Positions 32,194 through 39,842 of a stretch of 49,528 nucleotides of DNA are shown here, piece after piece. A program made the position numbers and the translations under genes. How positions within the stretch are numbered: position 1 is the stretch's first letter; each line of letters opens with the position of its first letter. The stretch is from JBOGEB01 sp050743125. GTDB taxonomy: Bacteria > Actinomycetota > Nitriliruptoria > Euzebyales > Egibacteraceae. A model generated the notes under the pieces. That model saw only the letters and a list, made by a program, of their open reading frames with translations. It made no database searches and was not told the origin of the DNA. The stretch is from the NCBI GenBank assembly GCA_050743125.1, contig JBOGEB010000011.1, forward strand, positions 1 through 49,528, written 5' to 3'.

Positions 32194-32462
32194 ACCGGAT
32201 CTTCGCGGTCGCCCGTTCGTCGCCTTTCGCCATCGGCAAGGATCTGACCCTGCGGACCTGCAGTGCGGAGGATCTGGTGGTGCACAAGGTGTTCGCGGGG
32301 CGTGAGCGCGATTGGCTTGACGTCGAAGGGGTGATCGTGCGCCAGGGTCCCGATCTTGACCGGGAGATCGTCTGGCACGAGGTCCTACCGCTGTTGGAGT
32401 TGAAGGACGCGACCGGCGATGCCGAGCGCCTACAAGGGCTCTTCGACCGGGACCAGACCTGA
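32190..32462 (+). pseudogene. Nucleotidyltransferase, C-terminal fragment
   Basis: The 90-residue frame reads VNRIFAVARSSPFAIGKDLT, LRTCSAEDLVVHKVFAGRER, DWLDVEGVIVRQGPDLDREI, matching only the C-terminal portion of AbiEii/MNT-like nucleotidyltransferases, where CSAEDLIIHKxFAGRxRDWxD is characteristic. The catalytic GSxxxxxDxD part, about 100 residues, is missing, deleted between the upstream small gene and this fragment. Its GTG overlaps the upstream stop, which may be an accident of the deletion. Confidence 0.75.
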
Positions 32463-32631
32463 GGACCAGCTCCTCCGAGATGGTTGCGCAGGCAACCCCT
32501 CGGCGTAGGTGCCCCCGGTTCGAGGTCCCTCGCCGAAGCAGTCAACTGTCGTGGTGTCCAGCAGAGCAGTGTGCGGCCGTGCGCTCGGCGGTGTGCCAGC
32601 GCCCTGCGAGGCGAGCCGCTCGCGAGAGCAC

Positions 32632-32660
32632 TTGACAGACACCTGGCTACGGTGTATCTA
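32632..32660 (+). promoter_or_regulatory. Sigma-70-type promoter of the ArsR-SRPBCC gene
   Basis: TTGACA at 32632-32637, a 17-bp spacer, and TATCTA at 32655-32660. The -10 box lies inside the left arm of the palindrome at 32652, so repressor binding would block the promoter. Confidence 0.75.
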
Positions 32661-32695
32661 ACTACTCGGTTAGATAACCGAGTAGTTAGATACAC
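32652..32695. promoter_or_regulatory. Perfect 18-bp inverted repeat abutting the start codon (ArsR operator)
   Basis: Left arm GTGTATCTAACTACTCGG (32652-32669), spacer TTAGATAA, right arm CCGAGTAGTTAGATACAC (32678-32695), with the ATG starting at 32696. It overlaps the -10 box and the whole leader. ArsR-family autoregulation is the likely reading; a hairpin right at the start could also limit translation. Confidence 0.85.
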
Positions 32696-33517
32696 ATGGC
32701 AACGGATCCCTTGAGCATCACTTTTGCCGCCCTCGCCGACCCCACGCGCCGCGCGATCCTCGCCCGCCTCGCCGCGGGCGAAGCCACGGTCAAGGAGCTG
32801 GCGGCGCCGTTCGCGATGAGCGGCCCCGCCGTCTCCAAGCACCTCCGGGTGCTCGAGCGCGCCGGCCTCATCGCGCGCGGCCGCGAGGCGCAGCGGCGCC
32901 CCTGCCGGCTCGAGGCGGCGCCGCTCAAGGAGGTCGCCGAGTGGGCCGAGAGCTATCACCGATTCTGGGACCAGAGCTATGAGCGACTGGATGAGTACCT
33001 ACAACACCTGAAGGAAAAGGGAGGAATCATGGCCACGGCAAATAGGGTCGGTGCCACGACGTTCACGACTCCGTCGGATCGGGAGATCGTGATGACGCGC
33101 GTCATCGACGCGCCGCGCGGGCTCGTCTTCGAGGCCTGGACCAGCCCCGAGCACCTGCCGCACTGGATGCTCGGCCCGGAAGGCTGGACCATGCCCGTCT
33201 GTGAGATCGATCTCCGCCCGGGCGGGGCGTGGCACTTCGTCTGGCGCCGTTCCGACGGCACCGAGATGGGGATGCGCGGCGTGTATCAAGAGATCACGCC
33301 GCCCGAGCGGCTCGTCTTCACCGAGTCTTGGGGCGGCGACTGGCCGGAAACGCTCAACACGCTGATCCTGGCCGAGGAGGACGGCAAGACGACGATCACG
33401 TGCAGGGTTCTCTACCCGTCGAAGGAGGCTCGCGACGCGGCGCTGGGGACGGGGATGCAGGAAGGCGCTTCCCAGAGCTTCGACCGTCTCGCCGAGTACC
33501 TGCGAACGATGGCATGA
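32696..33517 (+). CDS. ArsR regulator fused to an SRPBCC (AHSA1-like) domain
   Basis: 273 residues. Residues 1-108 are an ArsR winged helix (LADPTRRAILARLAAGEATV, AMSGPAVSKHLRVLERAGLI) without an obvious metal-binding Cys. From about 120 an SRPBCC/AHSA1 domain follows (REIVMTRVIDAPRGLVFEAW, ending SFDRLAEYLRTMA). In most actinobacteria these are two adjacent genes. The internal ATG at 33029 keeps a good ribosome site (GGGAGGAATC), so a separate SRPBCC product may also be made. Promoter and palindromic operator lie directly upstream. The ligand of the SRPBCC cavity is unknown. Confidence 0.9.
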   Translation: MATDPLSITFAALADPTRRAILARLAAGEATVKELAAPFAMSGPAVSKHLRVLERAGLIARGREAQRRPCRLEAAPLKEVAEWAESYHRFWDQSYERLDEYLQHLKEKGGIMATANRVGATTFTTPSDREIVMTRVIDAPRGLVFEAWTSPEHLPHWMLGPEGWTMPVCEIDLRPGGAWHFVWRRSDGTEMGMRGVYQEITPPERLVFTESWGGDWPETLNTLILAEEDGKTTITCRVLYPSKEARDAALGTGMQEGASQSFDRLAEYLRTMA

Positions 33518-33723
33518 GGCCCACCCGAGGGCGGAGCGCCATCGCCGCTGTCATGGCGAAAGCCTCGACCGCTTCGAGCAGCAGCTGGCGAGCCTGCGGG
33601 CGGCCGGACCGCGGACGTCGATGACCGGTTGGTGGGAGATGACATGCGTCAGTGCAACGTGTCGTCTCCCGCCTGGGTCGGGTCGGCGGCGACCACGAGG
33701 ACCGCTGAGAGCGGTGGGCCTAG

Positions 33724-34010
33724 ACGCCGAAGGCGTTTCTGGCCACGGCCGTGGTGACCTGTTACCTGCTCGGCGTGTCGACCCGAAGGATGGAGAAGCT
33801 GGTCGAGTGGTTGGGCATCACCCGGCTGTCGAAGTCACAGGTCTCCACTATGGCCCAGGAGTTGGACACGCAGGTCGCCGACTTCGCACCCGGCCCTTCG
33901 ACGCGGGGCACGACACGTTCGCCGCCGCCGCCCTCGTCCTCGAGGTCCGCGAGGACGGCCGCGTGGTGAACGTGCACGCCCTGGTCGCGACCGCGCGCTC
34001 ACGTCCGGAT
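33724..34010 (+). pseudogene. IS256-family transposase remnant
   Basis: Two frames give pieces of a mutator-type (IS256) transposase: TCYLLGVSTRRMEKLVEWLG then ITRLSKSQVSTMAQELDTQV, and after a shift near 33890 RPFDAGHDTFAAAALVLEVR then EDGRVVNVHALVATARSR. Start and most of the DDE domain are gone; the right end is cut at the 3' end of asnO. 33518-33723 holds nothing recognisable. Marks past insertion and loss beside the asnO cluster. Confidence 0.82.
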
Positions 34011-35780
34011 CCCATGGGTCTGCAGCCAGAGCTCCACTACTCCGAGCTGCCACAGCTTGTTGCCTCGCAGCGGTGTCAGCTCCGCGTTGGCCGCCGTGAT
34101 GAGGCGCTCGACATACTCGGCGCGGAACAGGCCTCGGTCCTTGGCTTCCTGGGCGCGGAGCGCGTCGACCATCAGCTGAAGGTAGGGTCCTTCCAGGGTG
34201 GTCAGCGCGGGGACGGGGAAGGAGCCCTTCGGCCGGTCGATGACGGCATCGGGAATCAACCCACGGGCGCCACGCTTGAGCACCCCCTTCCCGCCATGGG
34301 CGACCTTGAGCTGTGGGGGGCAGGCCGCTGCCAGCTCCACCAGCTCGTGGTCGAGGAACGGCACCCGGGCTTCCAGCCCCCAGGCCATCGTCATGTTGTC
34401 GACCCGCTTGACGGGGTCGTCGACCAGCATGATGGTGGTGTCCAGCCGTAGCGCCCTGTCCGCGGCGGTGTCAGCGTGGGGTCGGGCGAAGTGCTGCTCC
34501 ACGAATGCCCGACTGGCGTCCTCCTCGATCTGGTAGTCGGGAGCGACCACCTCCTGCATCTGGGCGTGGCCACGGTCGAAGAACCGCCGGATGTAGGTCT
34601 CGACGCTGGCATCCGCGGCAGTCATCGGCGGGTACCAGTGGTAACCGGCGAATACTTCATCGGCGCCCTGGCCTGACTGCACCACCCTGCGGTCAGCGGC
34701 GACGGCCTGGCTGAGCAGATAGAAGCCGACCACGTCGTGGCTCGTCATCGGCTCGCTCATCGCCGCGATCGCGCCCGGCAGAGCCGCGAGCAGCTGATCC
34801 CCGGAGACCACGATGCGGTGGTGGTCCGTGGCGAAGGTACGTGCGACCAGGTCCGAGTAGGCGAACTCGTCGCCCTCCTCGCCGCCCACCGCCTCGAAAC
34901 CCACCGAGAAGGTCGCCAGGCCATGCTGCCCAGCCGCAGCAAGCAGCCCCACGATCAGACTCGAGTCGAATCCACCTGAGAGCAGGACCCCCACCGGCAC
35001 ATGTGCCACGAGCCGGCGCCGCACTGCTGTGCGCAGCGCCTCGAGGATGGCTTCGGCCCAGTCATCGGCGGACCAATCGGTGTGGTCCGCTCGGCGCTCG
35101 AACGCCACATCCCAGTAGGTGTGCTCATGCTCCGTGCCGTCGGGCTCGACGATGAGCAAAGTGGCCGGAGCCAGCTTGCGCACCCCGGTCAGCATGGTCC
35201 GAGGGGCGGGTACGACAGCGTGCCAGGTCAGGTAGTGGTGCAACGCCACCCGGTCAATCGAGGTGTCGACCCCGCCGGCAGCCAGCAGCGCAGGGAGGGT
35301 GGACGCAAACCGCAGCCGGCCCGGCGACCGCGCCAAGTAGAGAGGCTTGACACCGAGCCGATCGCGGGCGAGCAGCAACCGGCCCGTGGCATGCTCGACG
35401 AGCCCGAACGCGAACATCCCAATGCACCGCTCGACGAACGCCGGTCCCCAGGCGTGGTAAGCCTTGAGCAGCACCTCGGTGTCGGTGTCCGTGCAGAACC
35501 GGTAACCGCTGGCCTGCAGCTCATGTCGCAGGTCCTCGTAGTTGTAGACAAGACCGTTGAAGACGATCGACAGTCCCAGCTCGTCGTCAGTCATCGGCTG
35601 GGCGCCCCGGTCGGTCAGATCCAGGATGGACAGACGCCGATGCCCAAGGGCAACCGCAGCCTGCTCCCAGGTGCCCTCGCTGTCCGGTCCTCGGTTCGCC
35701 AGGACTGCGGTCATGCGCTTGATCGCGCCGAGATCCGGCTGCCCGCCATCGCTCCGCAGCTCGCCGCAGATCCCGCACAT
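33999..35780 (-). CDS. asnO: N-acetylglutaminylglutamine amidotransferase-type asparagine synthetase
   Basis: 593 residues. The N-terminal class II glutaminase starts MCGICGE with nucleophile Cys2, then VLANRGPDSEGTWEQAAVAL and FNGLVYNYEDLRHEL. The C-terminal synthetase has the PP-loop LLSGGFDSSLIVGLLA. The regions VQSGQGADEVFAGYHWYPPM, LVDDPVKRVDNMTMAWGLEA and RPKGSFPVPALTTLEGPYLQ are as I remember for AsnO, which amidates the C-terminus of N-acetyl-Gln-Gln in the NAGGN osmolyte pathway. It follows the GCS2 ligase by 108 bp on the same strand, and an Ngg-like ligase is encoded nearby. True asparagine synthetase activity is the less likely alternative. Confidence 0.88.
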   Translation of the reverse strand: MCGICGELRSDGGQPDLGAIKRMTAVLANRGPDSEGTWEQAAVALGHRRLSILDLTDRGAQPMTDDELGLSIVFNGLVYNYEDLRHELQASGYRFCTDTDTEVLLKAYHAWGPAFVERCIGMFAFGLVEHATGRLLLARDRLGVKPLYLARSPGRLRFASTLPALLAAGGVDTSIDRVALHHYLTWHAVVPAPRTMLTGVRKLAPATLLIVEPDGTEHEHTYWDVAFERRADHTDWSADDWAEAILEALRTAVRRRLVAHVPVGVLLSGGFDSSLIVGLLAAAGQHGLATFSVGFEAVGGEEGDEFAYSDLVARTFATDHHRIVVSGDQLLAALPGAIAAMSEPMTSHDVVGFYLLSQAVAADRRVVQSGQGADEVFAGYHWYPPMTAADASVETYIRRFFDRGHAQMQEVVAPDYQIEEDASRAFVEQHFARPHADTAADRALRLDTTIMLVDDPVKRVDNMTMAWGLEARVPFLDHELVELAAACPPQLKVAHGGKGVLKRGARGLIPDAVIDRPKGSFPVPALTTLEGPYLQLMVDALRAQEAKDRGLFRAEYVERLITAANAELTPLRGNKLWQLGVVELWLQTHGIRT

Positions 35781-35888
35781 ACCAAGCTCAGCTCCCGAGT
35801 CTCGGCAGCGAGGCTCCTGCCGCGCGCCGTGGGTGGCCCTGCGCCGGGATTCTCCGTGCCAGGGGAAGTGGGGCTGGCAGCGCCGCGC

Positions 35889-37085
35889 TCACAGGGCTTC
35901 CTCGGCGGTCTCGGCGATCAGCAGGTCCACCACATCTTCGAGGCGTCCTCGCCGGGTAAATGCTTGACGTTGCCGCTCCGAGGACGTCCCCCGCTGGAGG
36001 ACCCGCTCGGTGAGAGCGGTGACCTCCTCCCAGTCACCCTCCTCCTCGAGCGCCCACCGGACGTAGTCCAGCAGCTGCTTGACCCGGTCGGCAGCCGGGA
36101 TCGGCCGGCCGGCCTGCACATCGATCAGCTCCCCGGTGATACCGAACCGGGCCGCCTGCCAGCTCGCCAGGGTGAGCAGCTCCCAGCAGACGGGCGCTGG
36201 CGGCTCCTCGCGTACGACCTCCCTATGGCAGGCACGGACAATGCCCCGGGCCAGGCCGGCCTGCAGCGTGGCTTCCGCAACCGTAGGACAGGCGTCGGGG
36301 ATGCGGAACTCGAGCGTGCCGTACCGGTCCGAGGGACGCAGGTCCCAGTACAGCATCCCCGGATCGGTGATCCCACCGGCGGCGAGGAGCGTCTCCACAA
36401 CCGCCTTGTAGGCCGCACGGGAGTCGAACTGCTGCGGGATGCCCGAGGTCGGCCAGCGTTGCCACTGCTCATAGCGGTAGCTTGCGTAGCCCGTGTCCAC
36501 CCCGGCCCAGTACGGGGAGCTGGCTGATAAGGCCAGCAAGGTGGGCAGCCACACCCGGGCCCGGTTCATGACCTGGATAGCCAGCTCCTTGTCCTGGACG
36601 CGGACATGGGTCTGAGTGCTGCAGATCAGCTGCTCGCGGGCGACAAGCTGGTAGTCGCCCAGCATCTTCTCGAAGCGTGGCGTGGGCGTGATTCGTTGCT
36701 GCCTCCAGTCGCACATCGGCACTGTGCCTGCGGCGACGATGCTGCGTCCAACCTCGGCCGCCGCGGCGATCAGCTCCTGGCGCAGGCGGGCGAGCTGTGC
36801 CCGCAACTCACGAAGGGTGCAGCAGACAGTGGTGCGCGTCTCGATCGTCGACCTTTGCAGCTCCGCGTCGGCGCGTCCCTCCCAGTGGCCGCGGGAAAGG
36901 ATCAGCGCAGCGTCGGGCGTCAGTGCCCGGGTGACCGGATCGACGAGGTGAAACTCCTCCTCCACGCCGATGGTGAACGGGCTGATCGGCTGGGCCGCCG
37001 TCTGATCGTCCCCGCTCCCATCCACCTCAGGGAGGTTCCCTGGCAAGGGCCACGTGTCGGCAGCCGTCGGAGAGACGTGAGGCAT
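35889..37085 (-). CDS. GCS2-family carboxylate-amine ligase (YbdK-like)
   Basis: 398 residues of the glutamate-cysteine ligase 2 family: TIGVEEEFHLVDPVTRALTP (ATP/Mg-binding acidic segment), LQRSTIETRTTVCCTLRELR, STQTHVRVQDKELAIQVMN, and YWDLRPSDRYGTLEFRIPDA. Family members join a carboxylate (often the Glu gamma-carboxyl) to an amine with ATP. ATG 37085 with AGGA upstream; the longer open frame is not conserved. Operon with asnO and divergent from the ATP-grasp gene. Possible substrates include glutamate or glutamine in a dipeptide pathway; EgtA-like or plain YbdK activity cannot be excluded. Confidence 0.9.
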   Translation of the reverse strand: MPHVSPTAADTWPLPGNLPEVDGSGDDQTAAQPISPFTIGVEEEFHLVDPVTRALTPDAALILSRGHWEGRADAELQRSTIETRTTVCCTLRELRAQLARLRQELIAAAAEVGRSIVAAGTVPMCDWRQQRITPTPRFEKMLGDYQLVAREQLICSTQTHVRVQDKELAIQVMNRARVWLPTLLALSASSPYWAGVDTGYASYRYEQWQRWPTSGIPQQFDSRAAYKAVVETLLAAGGITDPGMLYWDLRPSDRYGTLEFRIPDACPTVAEATLQAGLARGIVRACHREVVREEPPAPVCWELLTLASWQAARFGITGELIDVQAGRPIPAADRVKQLLDYVRWALEEEGDWEEVTALTERVLQRGTSSERQRQAFTRRGRLEDVVDLLIAETAEEAL

Positions 37086-37138
37086 GACGTGTCCTGATGG
37101 GTCGCGGTGCGACTGGAACCTCCAGGATGACGGATCAG

Positions 37139-37151
37139 TGTTGCGACAACA
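37139..37151. promoter_or_regulatory. Candidate operator between the divergent ligase genes
   Basis: TGTTGCGACAACA, perfect 5-bp arms around CGA, followed at once by ACATGTGCTCCATGT (37150-37164), in the 281-bp gap 37086-37366. Weak evidence; otherwise the gap shows no gene, and in particular no acetyltransferase. Confidence 0.35.
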
Positions 37152-37366
37152 TGTGCTCCATGTTTCGCCCCCGCAGATTTGCACCTCGTTCCTCTCAGGC
37201 TCTACGGGTTGCCGATTGCCTGCCGGGAGAAGCGCGCGTCGCCCTGCTCGCGTACACCCCGCCGCGGCAGCACCACCTCGCACTGGAGCGCCGTATTTCG
37301 GCCAGATCACAATTTGTCGCACGGACGTTATCCCCCCGCAACAGACGGACCGCATGATGTCAGGTA

Positions 37367-38356
37367 ATGGGAGGCGATCCCCTGCAGGTGCTGCCTGAGC
37401 AGGAGTCCTCCGCGCAGCTCGACCTTTACGCTCAGAAGATCGTTGAGCACGCGCGGCGGCGCGGCATTGACGTGCAGGTGCTCGACGCCCGGGACGGCTA
37501 TCTGCTGCTGACGTCGGGCAGCCGTAGGGTCCTGACGCGCAGCTCGCTGTCGGAGCTGACCAGCGCGGTAGCGGCCAGTTGGTGCCAGGACAAGCGCCTT
37601 ACACGGAAGCTGCTCGATGCTGCGGGACTGCGGGTTCCACGCGGGCAGCTCGCGACCTTCGACGCGTCTGACGTCGCGTTTCTGCGCGAGGTCGGCGAGG
37701 CCGTGGTGAAGCCCGCCAACGGTGAGCAGGGCTGGGGCGTTACGGTCGGCGTGCGGGATCCCGACAGCCTCGAGCGCGCCTGCCGGATGGCCCAACGGTA
37801 CTGCCCGTCGGTGCTGCTCGAGGAGTGCTGCGAAGGGCAGGACCTGCGGGTCGTGGTCATCGCTCACCGGGTCGTCGCGGCCGCGGTCCGCCATCCTCCG
37901 AGGGTCGTCGGCAACGGTCGGGACACGATCGCCGGGCTGACCGCGCAGCGCAGCGCCGAGTGTGAGTCCAAGTCCGGCGGCGAGGCGATGATCCCCGTCG
38001 ATGACCATTTGCGCGACACCGTCGCCCGGGCCGGCTACCGGCTCGACGACGTCCTTGACGAGGACGTCACCCTTGCAGTCCGGCGCAACGCCAACCTGCA
38101 CACGGGCGGAACGATTGAGGACGTCACGGAGATCCTGCACCCCGAACTCGCACGGGTCGCGGTGCTCGCGAGCAGGGTGCTGCAGATTCCGGTCGTGGGT
38201 ATTGATCTGCTCGTGCCGTCCACCCAACGCGCCCACTACGTGATTATCGAGGCGAATGAACGGCCAGGGCTTGATAATCATCAGCCGCAGCCAACCCATG
38301 AGCGTTTTCTCGACCTGCTGTTTCCCGAGACCCGGTCACCGCAGAAGGGGGTCTGA
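37367..38356 (+). CDS. Ngg-like ATP-grasp ligase lacking the GNAT domain
   Basis: 329 residues corresponding only to the C-terminal half of N-acetylglutaminylglutamine synthetase (Ngg, normally GNAT plus ATP-grasp, near 590 residues): YAQKIVEHARRRGIDVQVLD, LTRSSLSELTSAVAASWCQD, EAVVKPANGEQGWGVTVGVR (ATP-grasp), LLEECCEGQDLRVVVIAHRV, LHTGGTIEDVTEILHPELAR and VIIEANERPGLDNHQPQPTH (metal-binding Glu/Asn). It should form a peptide bond on a glutamine or similar substrate. ATG 37367 is used; GTG 37388 is possible, with GGGAGG upstream. Followed after 2 bp by a glutamine amidotransferase gene. The upstream gap has no acetyltransferase, so the first substrate may not be acetylated, or acetylation occurs elsewhere. 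Confidence 0.87.
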   Translation: MGGDPLQVLPEQESSAQLDLYAQKIVEHARRRGIDVQVLDARDGYLLLTSGSRRVLTRSSLSELTSAVAASWCQDKRLTRKLLDAAGLRVPRGQLATFDASDVAFLREVGEAVVKPANGEQGWGVTVGVRDPDSLERACRMAQRYCPSVLLEECCEGQDLRVVVIAHRVVAAAVRHPPRVVGNGRDTIAGLTAQRSAECESKSGGEAMIPVDDHLRDTVARAGYRLDDVLDEDVTLAVRRNANLHTGGTIEDVTEILHPELARVAVLASRVLQIPVVGIDLLVPSTQRAHYVIIEANERPGLDNHQPQPTHERFLDLLFPETRSPQKGV

Positions 38357-38358
38357 AA

Positions 38359-39042
38359 ATGCGCGCGTTGGTCCTGCAGCATGAGCACAATGAGCAGTTG
38401 GGGCTCATCGGCGAGTGGGCGGCGCACCGGTGCGTCCAGCTCGTGCCGGTGGTAACCGCGCGGGAAGAGGCGCCCGACCCCGAGCGCTTCGATTTTGTTG
38501 TTGTGCTCGGTTCGCGCGCCTCGGTATACGACGTCTCGGTGCAGTGGATCGCGGTCGAGTTGGCCCTCGTCGGCCGCGCAATCGCTGCGCACGTGCCCGT
38601 GCTGGGTGTGTGTTTCGGCGCGCAGCTGCTGGCGCAGGCGCTCGGTGGCCGTGTCGCGCCGCTGGGAGTGCGTGAGCTCGGGTGGCAGCGCATCCACACG
38701 TCGGCTCCAGAGCTCATCTCGCCAGGACCCTGGTGGGAGTTCCACGCCGACGGTTTCACTGTTCCGCCCGGTGGCTTCGAGCTGGCGCGCACAGCGCTGT
38801 GCCCCCAGGCGTTCGCGCATGGCCCGCATCTGGGGGTGCAGTTCCATCCGGAGACCACCTTCGAGATGCACCAGGCGTGGGCTCGAGTTCGACCGGACGA
38901 GATCGTCGAGTTCGGGCTGGACCCCAACACGCTGGTCTGTGAGACCGGCGTGAACGCCGAGCGGGCGCGGCCTGCGGTACGCCGGATGCTGGATGCGTTT
39001 GTCAGCAGACTGTCGCGGGCGGTCAGCCCCGGCGCTCAGTAA
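38359..39042 (+). CDS. Class I glutamine amidotransferase
   Basis: 227 residues with the class I triad: Cys in HVPVLGVCFGAQLLAQALGG, His and Glu in GVQFHPETTFEM. Typical lengths and strands for a stand-alone GATase1. Such proteins hydrolyse or transfer gamma-glutamyl amides. It starts 2 bp after the Ngg-like gene, so the pair is one operon. In this setting it could process a gamma-glutamyl or amide intermediate, or degrade the final osmolyte. Partner unknown. Confidence 0.9.
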   Translation: MRALVLQHEHNEQLGLIGEWAAHRCVQLVPVVTAREEAPDPERFDFVVVLGSRASVYDVSVQWIAVELALVGRAIAAHVPVLGVCFGAQLLAQALGGRVAPLGVRELGWQRIHTSAPELISPGPWWEFHADGFTVPPGGFELARTALCPQAFAHGPHLGVQFHPETTFEMHQAWARVRPDEIVEFGLDPNTLVCETGVNAERARPAVRRMLDAFVSRLSRAVSPGAQ

Positions 39043-39078
39043 GGACATGAGCGGGTCGGCTGGGTGCTCGTAACTCAG

Positions 39079-39167
39079 TGGTGGAGGTGGGATTCGAACC
39101 CACGAGGGCGTTGCCGCCCTACGGCATTTCGAGTGCCGCGCACTAGGCCGGACTATGCGACTCCACC
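39079..39167 (-). tRNA. tRNA-Ser (CGA)
   Basis: Minus strand, 89 nt: acceptor GGTGGAG/CTCCACC, anticodon stem-loop with ACTCGAAAT (anticodon CGA), a long variable arm (GGGCGGCAACGCCC) characteristic of serine tRNAs, T-arm GTGGGTTCGAATCCCAC. Its first 15 nt overlap the end of tadA on the same strand. Confidence 0.95.
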
Positions 39168-39665
39168 GCGGCCCGGAATGGTACCGGGGCCGGCTGGGGG
39201 TCGCGACTGGGCGCGGCGGGCCTGAAAGAAACGGGTGAGAAGGCGACCGCAGTCCTCGGCGAGGATGCCGGAGACGACCTCGACCCGGTGGTTCAGCCTC
39301 GGCTCCGCAACCAAGTTGTACAAAGAGCCGGCCGCGCCCGCCTTGGGGTCGGCCGCGCCGTAGACGAGCAGCGGCAGCCGCGCGAGCACGAGCGCGCCCG
39401 CGCACATCGCGCAGGGCTCGAGCGTCACGTAGAGCACACAGCCCTCCAGCCGCCACGAGCCCAGCACGCCGGCAGCCTGGCGCACCGCGAGCAACTCGGC
39501 GTGAGCGGTCGGGTCCTGGTCAGCCTCGCGCCGGTTCGGGGCCTCGGCGATCACCGCGCCGTCGCGCACCACCACCGCTCCGACCGGGACGTCGTCGGTC
39601 GCCAGCGCGAGCCGCGCCTGCGTCAGCGCACGGCCCATCCAGATGCGGTGCTCGAGTTGCCCCAC
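39153..39665 (-). CDS. tadA: tRNA-specific adenosine deaminase
   Basis: Converts A34 to inosine in tRNA-Arg(ACG). The 170-residue protein has the zinc motif HAE in QDPTAHAELLAVRQAAG and PCAMCAGALVLARLPLLVYG, plus PVGAVVVRDGAVIAEAPNRR. ATG 39665. The TAG stop at 39153-39155 is inside the tRNA-Ser gene, so the last codons form the acceptor and D-stem region of the tRNA; one transcript cannot easily serve as both, so processing or separate promoters are implied. The tail after FFQARRAQSR is Pro/Gly-rich and could vary freely. Confidence 0.95.
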   Translation of the reverse strand: MGQLEHRIWMGRALTQARLALATDDVPVGAVVVRDGAVIAEAPNRREADQDPTAHAELLAVRQAAGVLGSWRLEGCVLYVTLEPCAMCAGALVLARLPLLVYGAADPKAGAAGSLYNLVAEPRLNHRVEVVSGILAEDCGRLLTRFFQARRAQSRPPAGPGTIPGRGGVA

Positions 39666-39688
39666 AGGTGGGACGCTAGCGCAACGCG

Positions 39689-39717
39689 AACGGGCGGCCT
39701 GGGGGTGGCCGCCCGTT
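39689..39717. terminator. Strong GC hairpin between tadA and the DapA-family gene
   Basis: Perfect 11-bp stem AACGGGCGGCC / GGCCGCCCGTT with a 7-nt loop (TGGGGGT), no clear T-tract. Lies upstream of both divergent genes. It could be a terminator for antisense transcription or a regulatory structure. Confidence 0.5.
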
Positions 39718-39784
39718 GCGTGCGGGGGGAATGGTTAGCCCTGGTCTGGCTTTGTCACGTCGATGACGAAGCGTAGACGCGTTC

Positions 39785-39824
39785 TGGCCAGGGTTCGTAA
39801 CGCATGCGTTACGAACCCTGGCCA
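39785..39824. promoter_or_regulatory. Perfect 40-bp palindrome upstream of the DapA-family gene
   Basis: The left half TGGCCAGGGTTCGTAACGCA is followed directly by its exact reverse complement; the centre is between 39804 and 39805. The DapA-family start is at 39843. No T-tract follows, so a terminator is unlikely; a dimeric or tetrameric operator is the simplest reading. A TATGCT box at 39831 lies 7 bp before the ATG. Confidence 0.75.
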
Positions 39825-39842
39825 CAACCGTATGCTCTCCGC

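Noticed and set aside
35001..36527. 508-codon plus-strand open frame
   Set aside because: Antisense to asnO and the GCS2 gene, both with clear catalytic motifs; an effect of high GC.
39689..39717. Small RNA gene between the two hairpins upstream of the DapA-family gene
   Set aside because: No promoter and terminator pair could be assigned; only the hairpins are supported.
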